Positions 10,870-21,226 of a stretch of DNA of 42,936 bases are shown here, in pieces. The notes under the pieces were generated by a model. The model was not told the origin of the DNA, did not search any database, and saw only the letters and a list, made by a program, of their open reading frames with translations. Where the stretch lies: positions 1 to 42,936 of the forward strand of contig MU119580.1 in assembly GCA_014904845.1 (NCBI GenBank), in the 5' to 3' direction. Numbering within the stretch: the stretch's first letter is position 1; each line of letters starts with the position of its first letter. Made by a program: the position numbers and the translations under genes. Source of the stretch: Acephala macrosclerotiorum (lineage: Eukaryota > Ascomycota > Leotiomycetes > Helotiales > Mollisiaceae).

Positions 10870-12876
10870 TTATTCGGAAGATTGTCGCTTCGAGGCGGCC
10901 TCTCGCTCACGAATTTGTTTGAGCTTCATGTCGAGTTGCTCGAGACGACTCTGAAGACTTGGACCTTCACCGAAGTCAAAGGACTCGATAGAGCGACGGG
11001 TTTGATGGGTTTGATGCATGGTGGCGAATGCAGACCGGCGGACCGTAGAGGTGCCATCTGATGGAAGTCGGCGTGGGAATGTATTGCTTGAACCAGACTC
11101 TGAGAATGGCGAACCGAGGCGAGGTGGCATGTTGACGGGTGGAAGGAGACCAGGAGCCGCGGAAGAGCTTGGCTCCGGGATTAGAGTTTCCATCTTTGGA
11201 GGTGCAAGAAGTTCCAGAGCTGGAGAAGACTGAAATATACCAGGAGCACGATGGCGCAAAGCCTCATCTCCAAGACTGAAACCACGGCTTCGAACTCGGC
11301 GCTGAGCGAACGGAGTGCCAAATAGTTGCTCATTGAGAATGCTTGGTCGGACAATGGCACCGCTCGGGCTCAGCTCCTCCTCTAGATCATGTTGAGCACG
11401 TCGCTTTTGAGTGGAATTCAAAGAACGAGGCCTGTCAAATCGGACTGGCGAGCGTAGGCTTGGTCCAATAATGTCAGACTGAGATCGAGGAGGAGACGGG
11501 CGGTTGTCGTATGGATGGAGACTCTTGGATGAGCTTGGTCCATATGAACGAGCGACGAATGGTGAGCCAAGTCGTCGACCTCCGGTCTCTGTGATACCAC
11601 TGCCCAGGCTGCGAGATTTAGGGATGCTCAAAGGTTGATACTCTTCTACAGGAAGAAAGGTTGTAGGCGTAGGGGTCTCCAATGAATCTGTAGCCAGCTT
11701 GGCAAGCGGTCCATCTGGTTGCATGCTCTCCGCTGTGCTGGTTGTTAGAGACAAGGCGATATCCTTGGTGCTGAAAGCATTGACACCTATTCGAGCAGGT
11801 TCTGGAGTTCGTAGTCGATTTTGGTTGGTGAAGGGGGTAGGACTGCGAGTTTGAAGGTGTCGATGCCTCGAAACGGCACTGTTGTTGGCCTTGCACATGG
11901 CCCTAAGTTTGTTTCGTGTTGCAGAGCTAGAATGAGGCCACTGACAGTACACCTTGGGATAATCTCCCTTTGGAGTTACGCTGCCACTCTTCTCAGATTC
12001 ACGTGATGAACTTGAATTGATTCTAGAAGGTCGTGCTGAAATTGCTGTCCTTGGTCCCTTCCAGCTGCGTCTAGCCTCTCTGGCAACTCGATGGCAGACA
12101 CCTTCGGGAGGAACAGTGCTTGCACCAATCCGAAATGGCGTGACAGTAGGGTCTTGAAGGTAGACACTGTATGTTGACCACAAGTGAGTGCTTTGAGCGT
12201 GGGTCCACGCAGCATCCTTTCTAGTCTTGCTTCGAAGCTTAGCATTCAAAGGCATGTCTTGTTCAACGGATTCATATGATATGGCCTTTCCCTTGCTATT
12301 TGGAATGGGAAATCGAAATGGGTCTCCGGCCTCCGATTCCGGACTCGTACAGCTGCCATCTTCTGATGGGCGTGAAGCGCGACTTCCACTATAAAGCGAA
12401 TCATCCGAGGTGTCGGACGCGTTCGACATCGATGACACGGGTCGAGTGAAATAATCCTCGGATGGTTCTGGCGTCATCATCGACCAATCTGGGCGGCGAG
12501 AAGCGGCCTCGTTCATTGACTGCATAAGAAGAGGGGTCTTGGGAGGCGAAGTGAATCGATGGGTGTAAGGTTGTGGGGCAAGCAGGCCAGAATCTGCAGA
12601 TATCTCTTCTCGATCTACCATCACTGAATCACCTAATGGCACTTGTGGTATCTCGATTGTGGGGATTGGGACGTCCTCAGCAGCGACAGAGGCGAGGAAT
12701 TGTTGAGTAGGTGCTTGAAGAGTCGAAGCATTTCGTCGTCTGACTTTAAACCGGAGTCGAGGAGGAGACGGCTGTCGAGGTTCGTCCATAGATAAAGGTT
12801 CTGGGGTTTTTGGCTCTTCATGATGGAATCGGAAACCGCGTGGGAGCGTATGCGCCCCATTCGTAGGGCAGTACAT
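10870..12876 (-). CDS. Conserved hypothetical protein, largely disordered, C-terminal coiled coil
   Basis: One uninterrupted 668-codon frame from the ATG at 12876. I do not recognise a named family. Most of it is Ser/Pro/Arg-rich and probably disordered, with many S/T-P sites (TPEPSEDYF, SPPKTPLL, RSPTPF) suited to proline-directed kinases. Two blocks look structured or conserved: about residues 218-270 (AWTHAQSTHLWSTYSVYLQ, then TPFRIGASTVPPEGVCHRVA) and about 305-345 (VYCQWPHSSSATRNKLRAM, NNSAVSRHRHLQTRSPTPF). The last 30 residues (LEQLDMKLKQIREREAA) form a short coiled coil. Upstream of the ATG the frame stays open for about 40 codons without another ATG, so an unrecognised 5' exon cannot be excluded. 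A nuclear or regulatory role is only a guess. Confidence 0.75.
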   Translation of the reverse strand: MYCPTNGAHTLPRGFRFHHEEPKTPEPLSMDEPRQPSPPRLRFKVRRRNASTLQAPTQQFLASVAAEDVPIPTIEIPQVPLGDSVMVDREEISADSGLLAPQPYTHRFTSPPKTPLLMQSMNEAASRRPDWSMMTPEPSEDYFTRPVSSMSNASDTSDDSLYSGSRASRPSEDGSCTSPESEAGDPFRFPIPNSKGKAISYESVEQDMPLNAKLRSKTRKDAAWTHAQSTHLWSTYSVYLQDPTVTPFRIGASTVPPEGVCHRVAREARRSWKGPRTAISARPSRINSSSSRESEKSGSVTPKGDYPKVYCQWPHSSSATRNKLRAMCKANNSAVSRHRHLQTRSPTPFTNQNRLRTPEPARIGVNAFSTKDIALSLTTSTAESMQPDGPLAKLATDSLETPTPTTFLPVEEYQPLSIPKSRSLGSGITETGGRRLGSPFVARSYGPSSSKSLHPYDNRPSPPRSQSDIIGPSLRSPVRFDRPRSLNSTQKRRAQHDLEEELSPSGAIVRPSILNEQLFGTPFAQRRVRSRGFSLGDEALRHRAPGIFQSSPALELLAPPKMETLIPEPSSSAAPGLLPPVNMPPRLGSPFSESGSSNTFPRRLPSDGTSTVRRSAFATMHQTHQTRRSIESFDFGEGPSLQSRLEQLDMKLKQIREREAASKRQSSE

Positions 12877-15747
12877 CGTGTTTGTTGTGGAGACGCGACT
12901 GGAATGTGATGGCGTAGGTGTAGGCTGGGAAGCAAGGAGGTGATCTGATGTACAGCACCGATAGCAAACGCTTGGTGTGAAGGGTGATTACAAAGTATGG
13001 TACAAGAGGTCCAGTAGAATTAAATTGAGAAGGAAAGGTCGTGGATCGTGAGGGTTCGTGAGGAGATTCGTCGAGTCGCGGTCGGTCGAGGTCGAGAGAT
13101 TGAGCTGGTGAGATCGTGTCGAGAGAATTGAAGCCTTGCGACTCTTGTTATCGGAAGCGATTCGGGTTATCTGCTGTCCGTCGTCTCAAGGTTTCTGCAT
13201 GGAGATCTGGCGGCGGGAGTATGAAGGGTATTCGGGCTTGACGATCTTGGTAGGATTCTCGATTGCGACAGTGTGTCTCTCGACGAAGGAATTACGAGTA
13301 TGTGCAAGAATGTACGGTGGCTATGCTCTCAATTGAAGTGTAAGGACAGTCCAGTATGGGCGCACCGGTGTTGAGGGAGAAGTCGAGTGGCAGGGAAGTC
13401 AATCGCGCCGTGAACTCGATGAAGGGTTCGACTTTCGTTTTTCGGTCGTGGTAATTTCCTCAACTAGCTGCCGTCGTGGAAACCCCGACCCGGAAGTATC
13501 GCGCAATGGGTGTGCGCAAGAGTCGATCTTCCGTTCTCAGGAATGGAAGGGAATGGAGGAATGTCGACGGAGGAGAAAGTATAAAGAACGTCGAGTGGTA
13601 TGCACCACGAGCGAGCGAGGGTGAGGGTGGAGGTTGAGTTGGTTGGCAGAAACGTGGGCGTGGGGAGTCGATGCGAGAGAGAGGGAGGGCCTTCGGACTG
13701 GGTGAAGATCTTGACAGGCGAGCAGATAGCAGCGAATGATAACGGCGCAGTACCCTCGACGCGAACCCAGTATGGCCTTTTCGCGGTGCGCAGTAATCCT
13801 ACTGGCTGGAAAGTCGTTTCCTCTGCTGCTCGTTCTTCTATTCTCGTGTGGGTGCAGCCGTGATAGGCCCGGTGGTGAGAGCAGAGGTGCAGCAGCGGTG
13901 GGAGAGAGGATTGAATGCAGTGCGATGCACTGTCAAAGCGGGCTATGGACCTGCTTTGGGGATGGGCGGACTGATAGGTGATTTTGGTGGTTTTGGCCAA
14001 AGGCGCGTTGGGCCTTGGGGGGGCAGTTTGGCGTAGCGCGCGTCGCTGATTTTGGCTAGAGGACTGAGGACTGAGGGCTGAGGGCTGGCTTTGACTGGGC
14101 TGGGCTGGCACAGGCTGGAGATTCGGTGGACAGCACCAGCCGGTGCAAGGAGAATTGCACACGCTTGACTCTGTTGATCTTGGTGCAGATCTGCTCTTGG
14201 TGCTTTCTATGGGCTGGCGGGGGAGGCAGTGGATGTGATGCTTGCTACGAGCATCAGAAACACTCGGAGGAATAAACCTTGCGCAATGCCGTGCTCGGCT
14301 TGTCTTCCGGAGAGTAAGTTGGCAGGTGGAGCCTGGGTTGCAGTGCAGAACCGTGCAGAAGAGGAGCAAGAGCACGGAGTGCAGATGGGATGGTGGTGAT
14401 ACCGTGCTGCAAGACTTGTGGCCGATGTTGAGGGGACGAACTGCAGTGGTGGGACTGAGACTGAGACAAACGGGGAACCTGATCACAGCCCAACTGCGAT
14501 ACTTGACGATGAAGCCACGGCGATGAGAAAACGGGGTGCTCTGGTGGCAGTGGCGGTATCACAGAGGTGCTCGTCAGATGGTGGGCGGCCAATTGAGAAG
14601 TGAGAGATGTAGAAGTGTTGAGTTTCTTTGACGCGCTCTTTTCGCGTTTGACGCGTCTTGCTGCCTGACGTGCAACTGTGATCCTCAGGCACCCCTACTT
14701 CCCCCTCCCCAAACTTCTCCTCACTTCTTCAACAGCCTCACCGCCACCAGCATGAACCATCCCGCTGCCACTCCCCTCCAATTTCCTCCTTATACATGTG
14801 CACTCTCCCGTGCAAATTCCCAGCAGTTCTCGACGGTGTGCCTGATCCAGTTTCATGCAGATATCAAGGCGAGAAGAGGGGAAATTCCTGTCAACTGGCT
14901 CGTATCGCGGCAATGCCAACGTCCGAGCGTGTTCGCCAGGGTTATCAAGACGCGTAAAAGGAGCCGACATCCTCGAGGATTGCAGCCGTCCGCTCAACAC
15001 AGCAATCAGAACAAGATGACCCCCAAATGGGCGTTATGCATTACAACTCTCTAGACGGGCTTCCCCATATCACTCAACTCTTGGTTCTTGGATGATCTTC
15101 GAAATCCCGTACTAGAAAGTCCTCGCGATCGACAGGACGCCTCAATATCTGGCTACATGGAACTACTGGGCGATGGCCTTCTTCTTCAGCCCGTCGCTGC
15201 GTCTTCCCGGCCCTCAAACGGTCGGGTCAAACCCTGCTTTCCGATTGTACGCCCTGTCCATAGACTTGCTGTTGCTGACCATCACGTGTTAGGAGGCCAG
15301 AACCTTCACAATGCAGATGCAGAGTCTATTGCTTTTGCGGAAACAAATCAATATTGCTTTTGGGATCGACTAGAATCGTTTCGAAGATCAATCTTGAGGA
15401 CGACAAGCTGTCGTTGAAGATACTTGACAGGAGCAGTGTGCCGTTTTTGACATGTCCCGCCGAGATGGCCTCCGTCAATACTGTCCCGCTGAAAGTTCAT
15501 AGATATTCATGTTGAGCTTCAATATAGGTTCATCATTGCACTGTAGCTATCTCGAATTCTCTTTCCCAACTCCAATTCGATATGTTCCAATCAGCCACAT
15601 CACTAGCCACTATCAATAGCCTCAGATCCAAGACATTTCTTCCCTTTCCGTCATCACAACACGTAAGGGACAATTTTCCACTCCAACAATGTAGCAATCA
15701 TCACGACTCCCTTTTCTTCCCTTATTTTCTCTGGCTCCGTCGCCAAC
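12877..15747. other. 2.9-kb divergent intergenic region
   Basis: This is the shared upstream region of the minus-strand 668-aa gene and the plus-strand glycosyltransferase gene. It is GC-balanced to GC-rich, especially 13.4-14.7 kb. The longest open frame (13464-14486, -) lacks any ATG. A short heptamer array, (GGACTGA)2 followed by GGGCTGA and GGGCTGG, lies at 14061-14088. It is likely to hold long 5' UTRs and promoters. I see no supported gene. Confidence 0.45.
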
Positions 15748-17526
15748 ATGTCCGTCGTCTCCCCACGAGCCTGGTATATAGGGAAACTCACCCTCGTCCT
15801 CTTCTCCATCTTCATCACAGCCTACTACCTCTTCTCCTCCAGCTCCCTCGCAGAAACCGACTACAAGGGACTCGTCAAGGTTGCAATCAATGGCAAGAAA
15901 GCCCTCTTTATTGAGAGTGTGCTGGATAGTGAGATCGATGGACCATTCGACAATAAGACCTTGATCGCGTTATGCGAGTCTACGACATGGACGCCAGGGT
16001 TGATATTCAGGTGTGAAGCGCCCCAAGGGGGAGTAGCCAATGTGCGGAACATCATTCTAAATTGTGTGCGGTACACTATTCTCGCAGGAGGTATATCTCC
16101 CTCCCTCCCATTCTCCACACCAACTAACATCCTCATAGGAACGGCGTTCATCCTCCCCGAAATCCTCCTCCCCCTCCCCAACGACCCCCAAAAATCCACC
16201 TTAGTACCCCTCTCCCACCTCTTCGACTCCGACTACTTCGTCTTAACCCTCACCAGTTCATGCCCACAAATACACATCTACAACCACGTGAACGATCTCT
16301 ACGACATCCCCTCAACCTCAAAGCCAGCAATCATCAGTCCCGCCCGCATATCTACTTCCCCTCTCTTACTCAACAGCATCCTCTCCAACCCCTCAAACTG
16401 GACCGCAGATTTCAAATCCGCTCTAAACACCACACACCCCAAGCCCCCCACCGTAGCAAAACCAATCCTCGTCTCCCTCCAAGCGCCAATAATGGATTTT
16501 CCCCTCTCCTACGACGACCCTCACTTCATCTCCTCCTTCGGCCGTCTCCTCCGCTTCCCCCCAAATGTTCGCCGTCTAGCTGCAACAGTCCTCTACGCCC
16601 TCTCCACCAAACACTCCCTCGACCTACAATTCCCAGCCAAGGGCGGCATTCAGGGAGGCAAATTCCTAGGCGCGCATTTGAGAACTGGTCCCGACGCCGT
16701 AGCAGCGTCTTGGACTCCCGGTTCGATTCAGATTGAGAATTACCTCTCCCTCGCTTCCACCTCCAAGGTATCAACCATCTACGTCTCAGCCCTCGACACT
16801 CTCGGCCTCTCCTCCTTCCTCTCCGCCGCGTCCTCCCTCTCCTCCTCCCCGAATTCAACAACCAAGATCGAAATCGAAACCAAGGATTCTTTGTTAGGAG
16901 GTGATCTTGCACCAGGAACGTTCGCAAGACCCGGCGCCAAAGGGCTTGAGTCCGAATACAAAGAACTCCAATCCCTAAACTGGGACCAACAACTCCTAAT
17001 CGACTACGAAGTCCTGCTCCGCTCATCCGTTTTCGGTGGGGTGTGGGAAAGTACGTTTTCATGGGGTATCATGATGCGACGACACGTCGTGCGTTGGGAC
17101 GGAATTTGGAAGGATAACGTTGATTTGCGGAGGCCGAGTAGTGATCCGAAGGATCTCGAGACACTTCAAAAACGAGGGCATAATACAGGAATCAACACTT
17201 CAAGTTTCTGGTCAAAAGCTCAACACCACGATTCTAAAACTGCTTCGACGTTTCACCGGGGTTTGAAGAGGGCGGAAAAGGAAGGGAGGAAAAAGGCTAA
17301 GGTTGTGTTGCCGCCGCCTAAGCCGGAGATGTTGCCTACGGCGAAGGAGTTGAAGTTGTATAATAAGCAGGAGAAGGAGATTAGGAGGACGAGTCCTGCG
17401 ACGGAGAGTTTGACGATGAGGGAGAGGGAGGTTGAGGTGGGGGATGTTAGTTGGGCGGATGGGTTGAGTGTTGTGTTTGGGCCGAGGGGAGAGGGGGGGA
17501 GGATTAGGGGGAGTTTGTGGCCTTGA
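15748..17526 (+). CDS. O-fucosyltransferase-like type II membrane glycosyltransferase
   Basis: Two exons, 15748-16090 and 16139-17526, give 576 aa. The 48-nt intron (GTATAT donor, CTAAC branch, CATAG acceptor) is a multiple of three and has no stop, so an unspliced reading is 592 aa. Removing it restores CVRYTILAGGTAFILPEI, matching the family's N-terminal block after CEAPQGGVANVRN. A short cytoplasmic tail and a single membrane anchor (about residues 13-31) indicate a Golgi/ER type II topology. The motif GAHLRTG (about H294-R296) resembles the H-x-R signature of GDP-fucose-binding O-FucT enzymes. The acceptor is unknown. The C-terminal about 120 residues are Lys/Glu/Arg-rich and not conserved. 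Fungal members of this family are poorly characterised, so the fucosyl donor is inferred. Confidence 0.75.
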   Translation: MSVVSPRAWYIGKLTLVLFSIFITAYYLFSSSSLAETDYKGLVKVAINGKKALFIESVLDSEIDGPFDNKTLIALCESTTWTPGLIFRCEAPQGGVANVRNIILNCVRYTILAGGISPSLPFSTPTNILIGTAFILPEILLPLPNDPQKSTLVPLSHLFDSDYFVLTLTSSCPQIHIYNHVNDLYDIPSTSKPAIISPARISTSPLLLNSILSNPSNWTADFKSALNTTHPKPPTVAKPILVSLQAPIMDFPLSYDDPHFISSFGRLLRFPPNVRRLAATVLYALSTKHSLDLQFPAKGGIQGGKFLGAHLRTGPDAVAASWTPGSIQIENYLSLASTSKVSTIYVSALDTLGLSSFLSAASSLSSSPNSTTKIEIETKDSLLGGDLAPGTFARPGAKGLESEYKELQSLNWDQQLLIDYEVLLRSSVFGGVWESTFSWGIMMRRHVVRWDGIWKDNVDLRRPSSDPKDLETLQKRGHNTGINTSSFWSKAQHHDSKTASTFHRGLKRAEKEGRKKAKVVLPPPKPEMLPTAKELKLYNKQEKEIRRTSPATESLTMREREVEVGDVSWADGLSVVFGPRGEGGRIRGSLWP

Positions 17527-18154
17527 TTATAGACGCAAAAGATGATAGGGGCGGAGATGGGATGGGTGAGGATTGGAGTGGAGTGGAGTGAAAGCTAGAG
17601 ACAGTTAATGTGCTGAGAGTGATACAGATGTATTTTTACCTGTGTGAAGAGATTCGAGAAGGACAGGCGTTAAACGGGTTCGTGTACATATTTGCATGAA
17701 TGAATTACACTCAAACAGCAGTCACTTCAGAAGGGAGCGAACCAACAGAGCTTCAAATAGAGTCTAAAAAGAGTATTTAACCCCTCGTCCCAAATCTCCA
17801 ATCATCACTGCTCGCAGCTCAGTTACACAAATACCTTCTTGAGACCAAAACCCCAGCCCCGGATACTTCAGCCACCTTCTATTCTCTCCCAGGCTATATC
17901 ACACCCTTGAATTGCCTCCTTCCGAAAGCGATCTGACTGGCAAATGCCTCATCCCGGCATCTTAAAGTCCTAGCCGAACTTGGGAGGTTGACAACAATAA
18001 TCTTAATAACAACAGTTATTACCCCGCACATTAACCTTCATGTCCAGAAACCTCAGCCTCCTCTTGATGAAGAGCGGTCTTGGAGATCCTATTTTTTTCA
18101 AACATCTAATAAATGTTCTTGATCATGGCAAACTAGGCCGCTCGCGAAAAAAGC
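17527..18154. other. Intergenic gap downstream of the glycosyltransferase
   Basis: This presumably starts with the 3' UTR of the glycosyltransferase gene. Only short open frames occur. No gene is supported. Confidence 0.5.
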
Positions 18155-18231
18155 ACGGGGGAGAAAACCCCACGCTGCCCCCACTTTATGGGCTGGATAT
18201 GGGTGGAGTTTTTTTTTTTTTGAGAGTCACT

Positions 18232-18422
18232 TACGGAGGTACAGCCCATAAATAATCCAACAGCACTAGTAGGGGGTCCCCTGGTATCAACAACACTTTG
18301 CCTAATCTAACAGTATAAACCCTCCCTTCGACAGCAAGTATTGCTAAATCAGGGAAAGCTTTGTTTACATCTAGGGTTCCCCTACTAATACTGTTAGATT
18401 ATTTATGGGTTGTACCTCCGTA
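18232..18422. mobile_element. MITE-like element, 191 bp with 44-bp inverted repeats
   Basis: The left arm (18232-18275, starting TACGGAGGTACAGCCC) and the right arm (18379-18422, ending GTACCTCCGTA) are reverse complements over 44 bp with four differences, all C/T or G/A transitions. Both ends begin with TA, fitting a TA target duplication. No coding capacity is present. The transition-only divergence is consistent with RIP or deamination after insertion. Confidence 0.65.
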
Positions 18423-18439
18423 TAGTTCTCCCATAAAGC

Positions 18440-18538
18440 ACCGCTATTACATAAAACGCATAAAATCCATAAAATCTGCACAATTAACATATAAATTATA
18501 AAATTATACGGATTTTATGCATTTTACGCAATAGCGGT
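18440..18538. repeat. Second inverted repeat, 29-bp arms
   Basis: The arms 18440-18468 (ACCGCTATTACATAAAACGC...) and 18510-18538 (...GCGTAAA-type, ending AATAGCGGT) are reverse complements over 29 bp with three transition differences. The 41-bp spacer is AT-rich. It lies 17 bp right of the preceding MITE-like element and may be part of the same insertion. Confidence 0.55.
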
Positions 18539-18616
18539 ACTCTGAAACCCCTCAAGCCACCACAAGGGACCCGCAGGTGGGGGAAAATCTTAAAACCCCA
18601 CACTATAGGTCCCCCA

Positions 18617-19420
18617 CAAGCAGCCTATGGCAAACAGAAACAAGTCCCGTTAATTTACTCCTCCTAAGAGTCCACCGGTCGTGTTGATCTAGATTCTCTG
18701 GGAGGGTCGGGGGTTATATAGCCCGCCATCCTCAAAGCTGCAGCTAGATAGTAAGAAGGCACCTGGATCAGCTGACGCTCCCTCAGATCAAATCCTTGAT
18801 GCTGTTCTAGATTTCAATAGAACAGGCTGAGAAAAGCCTCCCATCCAAAGTATTAATACCAACCTCAACGTTCAGAACACGCCACGACTCCTTCCGAAAA
18901 CTCGACGACGATTCAAAGATAAGTGAGAGGCTCACCTTCACTTTAAAATAGCTTTGATGGTATCGGAGGCCTCTGGTTCTTATCAGTATCTTCACAGGTG
19001 AGGCGGGGTGGGGCGAGGTGGGTGTTTTACTCGCTTAGATCGAGGGGGTTAATATCCTGGTCTGTATTTGACAACGAAGTGCAAATTTGACGGCAACTAC
19101 TTCCCCGAACATTAATCACTTTCCAACCGCTTTAGCAAGAATCATTCATAGCTTGTAGTCTCGAACAAATTGTTCCTTTAAAGGTTAGAAAAATGTTTTT
19201 GATCTAGGCGGAAAGAAGTTGATTTACGATTCACCGATTACATTTCAAATTCGAGGAACTATACGTTTTCATAGGCCGCCTAGAAACCCCTGAAGATTAT
19301 GAAAAACTCCCCCGCCCACTTCCCTCTTTTGAAATTCGATTGGCGATAATACTTGATAATGAAGAATCTCCTCATCACCAGGTGTATACTCTAGACCCGC
19401 ACTTCTCCCTCAAATTACCA
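18617..19420. other. Intergenic gap before the GH-A hydrolase
   Basis: This stretch is downstream of the minus-strand hydrolase gene. It includes a short G-rich segment near 18995-19025. No recognisable gene is present; the frame at 18807-18995 is short and unsupported. Confidence 0.5.
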
Positions 19421-20952
19421 TCAAATCCAGCCTTCGGGGATAAGAGAAAACTCAAATGCAAGACTTGTAGTTGGCTCGGTGGACCAGATGGGAAAGGTGA
19501 CGGTATCCCCAGAATACTGGTGCCCAACTACTCCCAAATCAGTTGGCTGATCATACTCCTGGAAGTGATTGGTCGCATTGCCTTCGAATCGGTAAGTGTG
19601 AATATTCAAGGTTCCACTGGTGGGCAGTCCGAGAGCAGAAAGATTTGAAAGTTGAATAGCCCAGTCCCCAGTCGCAATCCGAGCACCAGCCAGCAAGCGG
19701 ACTCGGTCGCTACCAACAACGGCGTAAACCTCGCCGTTTAAATTGGAGGTGGCGTCGGTAGCAACGCGATAGCCAGTCATGTTCTGGGCGTAGTATTTGT
19801 AGACCTGGAATTCTGCCGCGGGCCAATAACCACCGCCCGTAGCGTTGTAGTTCACAGTCCCAGCATCAGGCTTGCCTACCAGGCCGGCCATGAAATCGTG
19901 AAGAGAGCTCCCTCCAAGCCAATTCCCACGAAGACCGATCGCGTTGACACGTTCAAGTTGGGAAATCCACCAGGCACCACCGCTAGGTACTTGTTCGTCG
20001 AAAACCCCGTACTCGTTGATATTGACTTGAGCGTTTGTTGGGAGCCCGACATTAGCGAGGATGCTCTGGTATGTTGCGACAGAACTTTGCATGTCGCCTC
20101 CACCGCTCTCCATGTGCCAGGAGTACTGGTCCGGCACGCTCCCGTTCTGGGCAATGAAGGAAGCCCAGTTGGTCCACCAAGTGTCGCCCGAGTCTGGGCT
20201 GCCTGCCATTGATGGACCACTGATCACAGCTCCTGGATAATCTTGCCTGAGAATACTGGTCAGCGAAAATTCTCTAAATTGATAATCGAGTCTGACTTGA
20301 GTCTGTAATAGCATCTTCCCCACATCTGAATCCATTGTGACTGAGGTCGAGCCCAGAAGTTGGAACCATCTGGCTCGTTCCAGATGTCGAATACAATACC
20401 AGAAGTCATACCATTGGCCTGCATGTCGGAAAGCAGCTGAGTCAGAAAGTTGTCATAGTTCGTCCAATCTCCATTGTCGCCTGGGAAAGGAGCCGTGCTT
20501 GGTTCTGTGCTGTCGGCACCCCACAAGTCATGCAATAAGAGGTTGAACCTTGCTCCGTACTTGCGGCAAGTATTATAATTACTTAGCGCGGATTGGAAGC
20601 GGGGCTGTCGCATTAGGGAATTAGCGAAGGGATGCATGAGAGTTGAGGACGGCCGACTTACGGTGTATTGAGCGTAGCCGCCAAGCCATCCAGTTGATGG
20701 GGTCTGAGCTCCACCAGCTCGTCCAAAGTTGAAACCAATATCGGTATAGAAGTGATCTGGAATCTGGTCTGGCGTGTCTGGAATTCCATAGATGAAGTTC
20801 GCGGCTAATTTCTGTGGCGTGCCCGTGTTGGTGTCGAGATGCACCACGGCTGTTCCCGAGACAGTGTTTCGCTTTCCAATGGCTACCCTGCCGCCCAGGA
20901 CAGCGCCAAAGGCTGTCTGGAAAGCAAGGGATACTGTGAGAAGGCCCAACAT
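19421..20952 (-). CDS. Secreted clan GH-A glycoside hydrolase (GH39-like)
   Basis: Three exons (20662-20952, 20297-20604, 19421-20246) give 474 aa. The N-terminus (MLGLLTVSLAFQTAFGAVLG) is a signal peptide, so it acts outside the cell. The barrel carries the clan GH-A acid/base motif FDIWNEPDG (E174) and a likely nucleophile in NINEYGVFDEQ (E278). The C-terminal third resembles a beta-rich accessory domain. Intron 1 (20605-20661, 57 nt, GTAAGT...GCGACAG) is stop-free and a multiple of three; intron 2 (20247-20296, 50 nt) has a weaker GTCAGA donor, and its removal gives CYYRLKQDYPGAVISGPS, as expected in the family. The exact GH family and substrate are not certain: GH39-type beta-xylosidase-like is the best guess, a GH5-like relative the alternative. 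It is divergent from the sugar transporter. Confidence 0.75.
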
Positions 20953-21049
20953 GCTATCGCAGTCTTAAGGATTCGAGTTGACTGGAAGGGAGCGTACAGT
21001 AAAGTGCTTTAGTGTCAAATGCTTCTGCTATGGAAGGCATTCTCGCGGT

Positions 21050-21055
21050 CTTATA
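21050..21055 (-). promoter_or_regulatory. TATA box candidate of the GH-A hydrolase
   Basis: On the minus strand the sequence reads TATAAG about 100 bp upstream of the ATG at 20952. Distance and sequence fit a fungal TATA element. This is a positional inference. Confidence 0.4.
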
Positions 21056-21226
21056 ACTCATTTCTCGCCAGATATTTATTTCCGTACCCGGATCTCGTCT
21101 ACATTACGAGCATCATTATATTCATGAACGAGCTCTCGTTCCTGTCCTGTGGCATTTTCCATCACAAGACTATGAGGGGAAATGCGGGGAACTCGCGGAG
21201 ATCCTTCTGCAGGGACTCGTAGCATC

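Larger units (their letters stand above)
18155..18616. repeat. Compound repeat cluster (nested inverted and direct repeats)
   Basis: Two related palindrome-like copies bound this region: 18155-18184 (GGGGGAGAAAACCCCACG...CCCCCAC) and 18576-18616 (GGGGGAAAATCTTAAAACC...CCCCCAC), in the same orientation. Between them sit a 191-bp inverted-repeat element (18232-18422) and a 99-bp inverted-repeat unit (18440-18538). No open frame of note is present. The arrangement looks like one small non-autonomous transposon disrupted by another, or a tandem pair. Confidence 0.5.

Noticed and set aside
13600..14036. Several plus-strand open frames in the GC-rich upstream region
   Set aside because: They are mutually overlapping in different frames, have no recognised motifs and no plausible splice links.
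13464..14486. Long minus-strand open frame (340 codons)
   Set aside because: It starts at GTG and contains no ATG anywhere, has no recognised motif, and lies in a GC-rich promoter or leader region where long open frames occur by chance.
16526..17062. Arg-rich 178-codon minus-strand frame
   Set aside because: It is antisense to the O-FucT-like exon; the composition (runs of Arg) reflects the Ser/Leu-rich codons on the coding strand.
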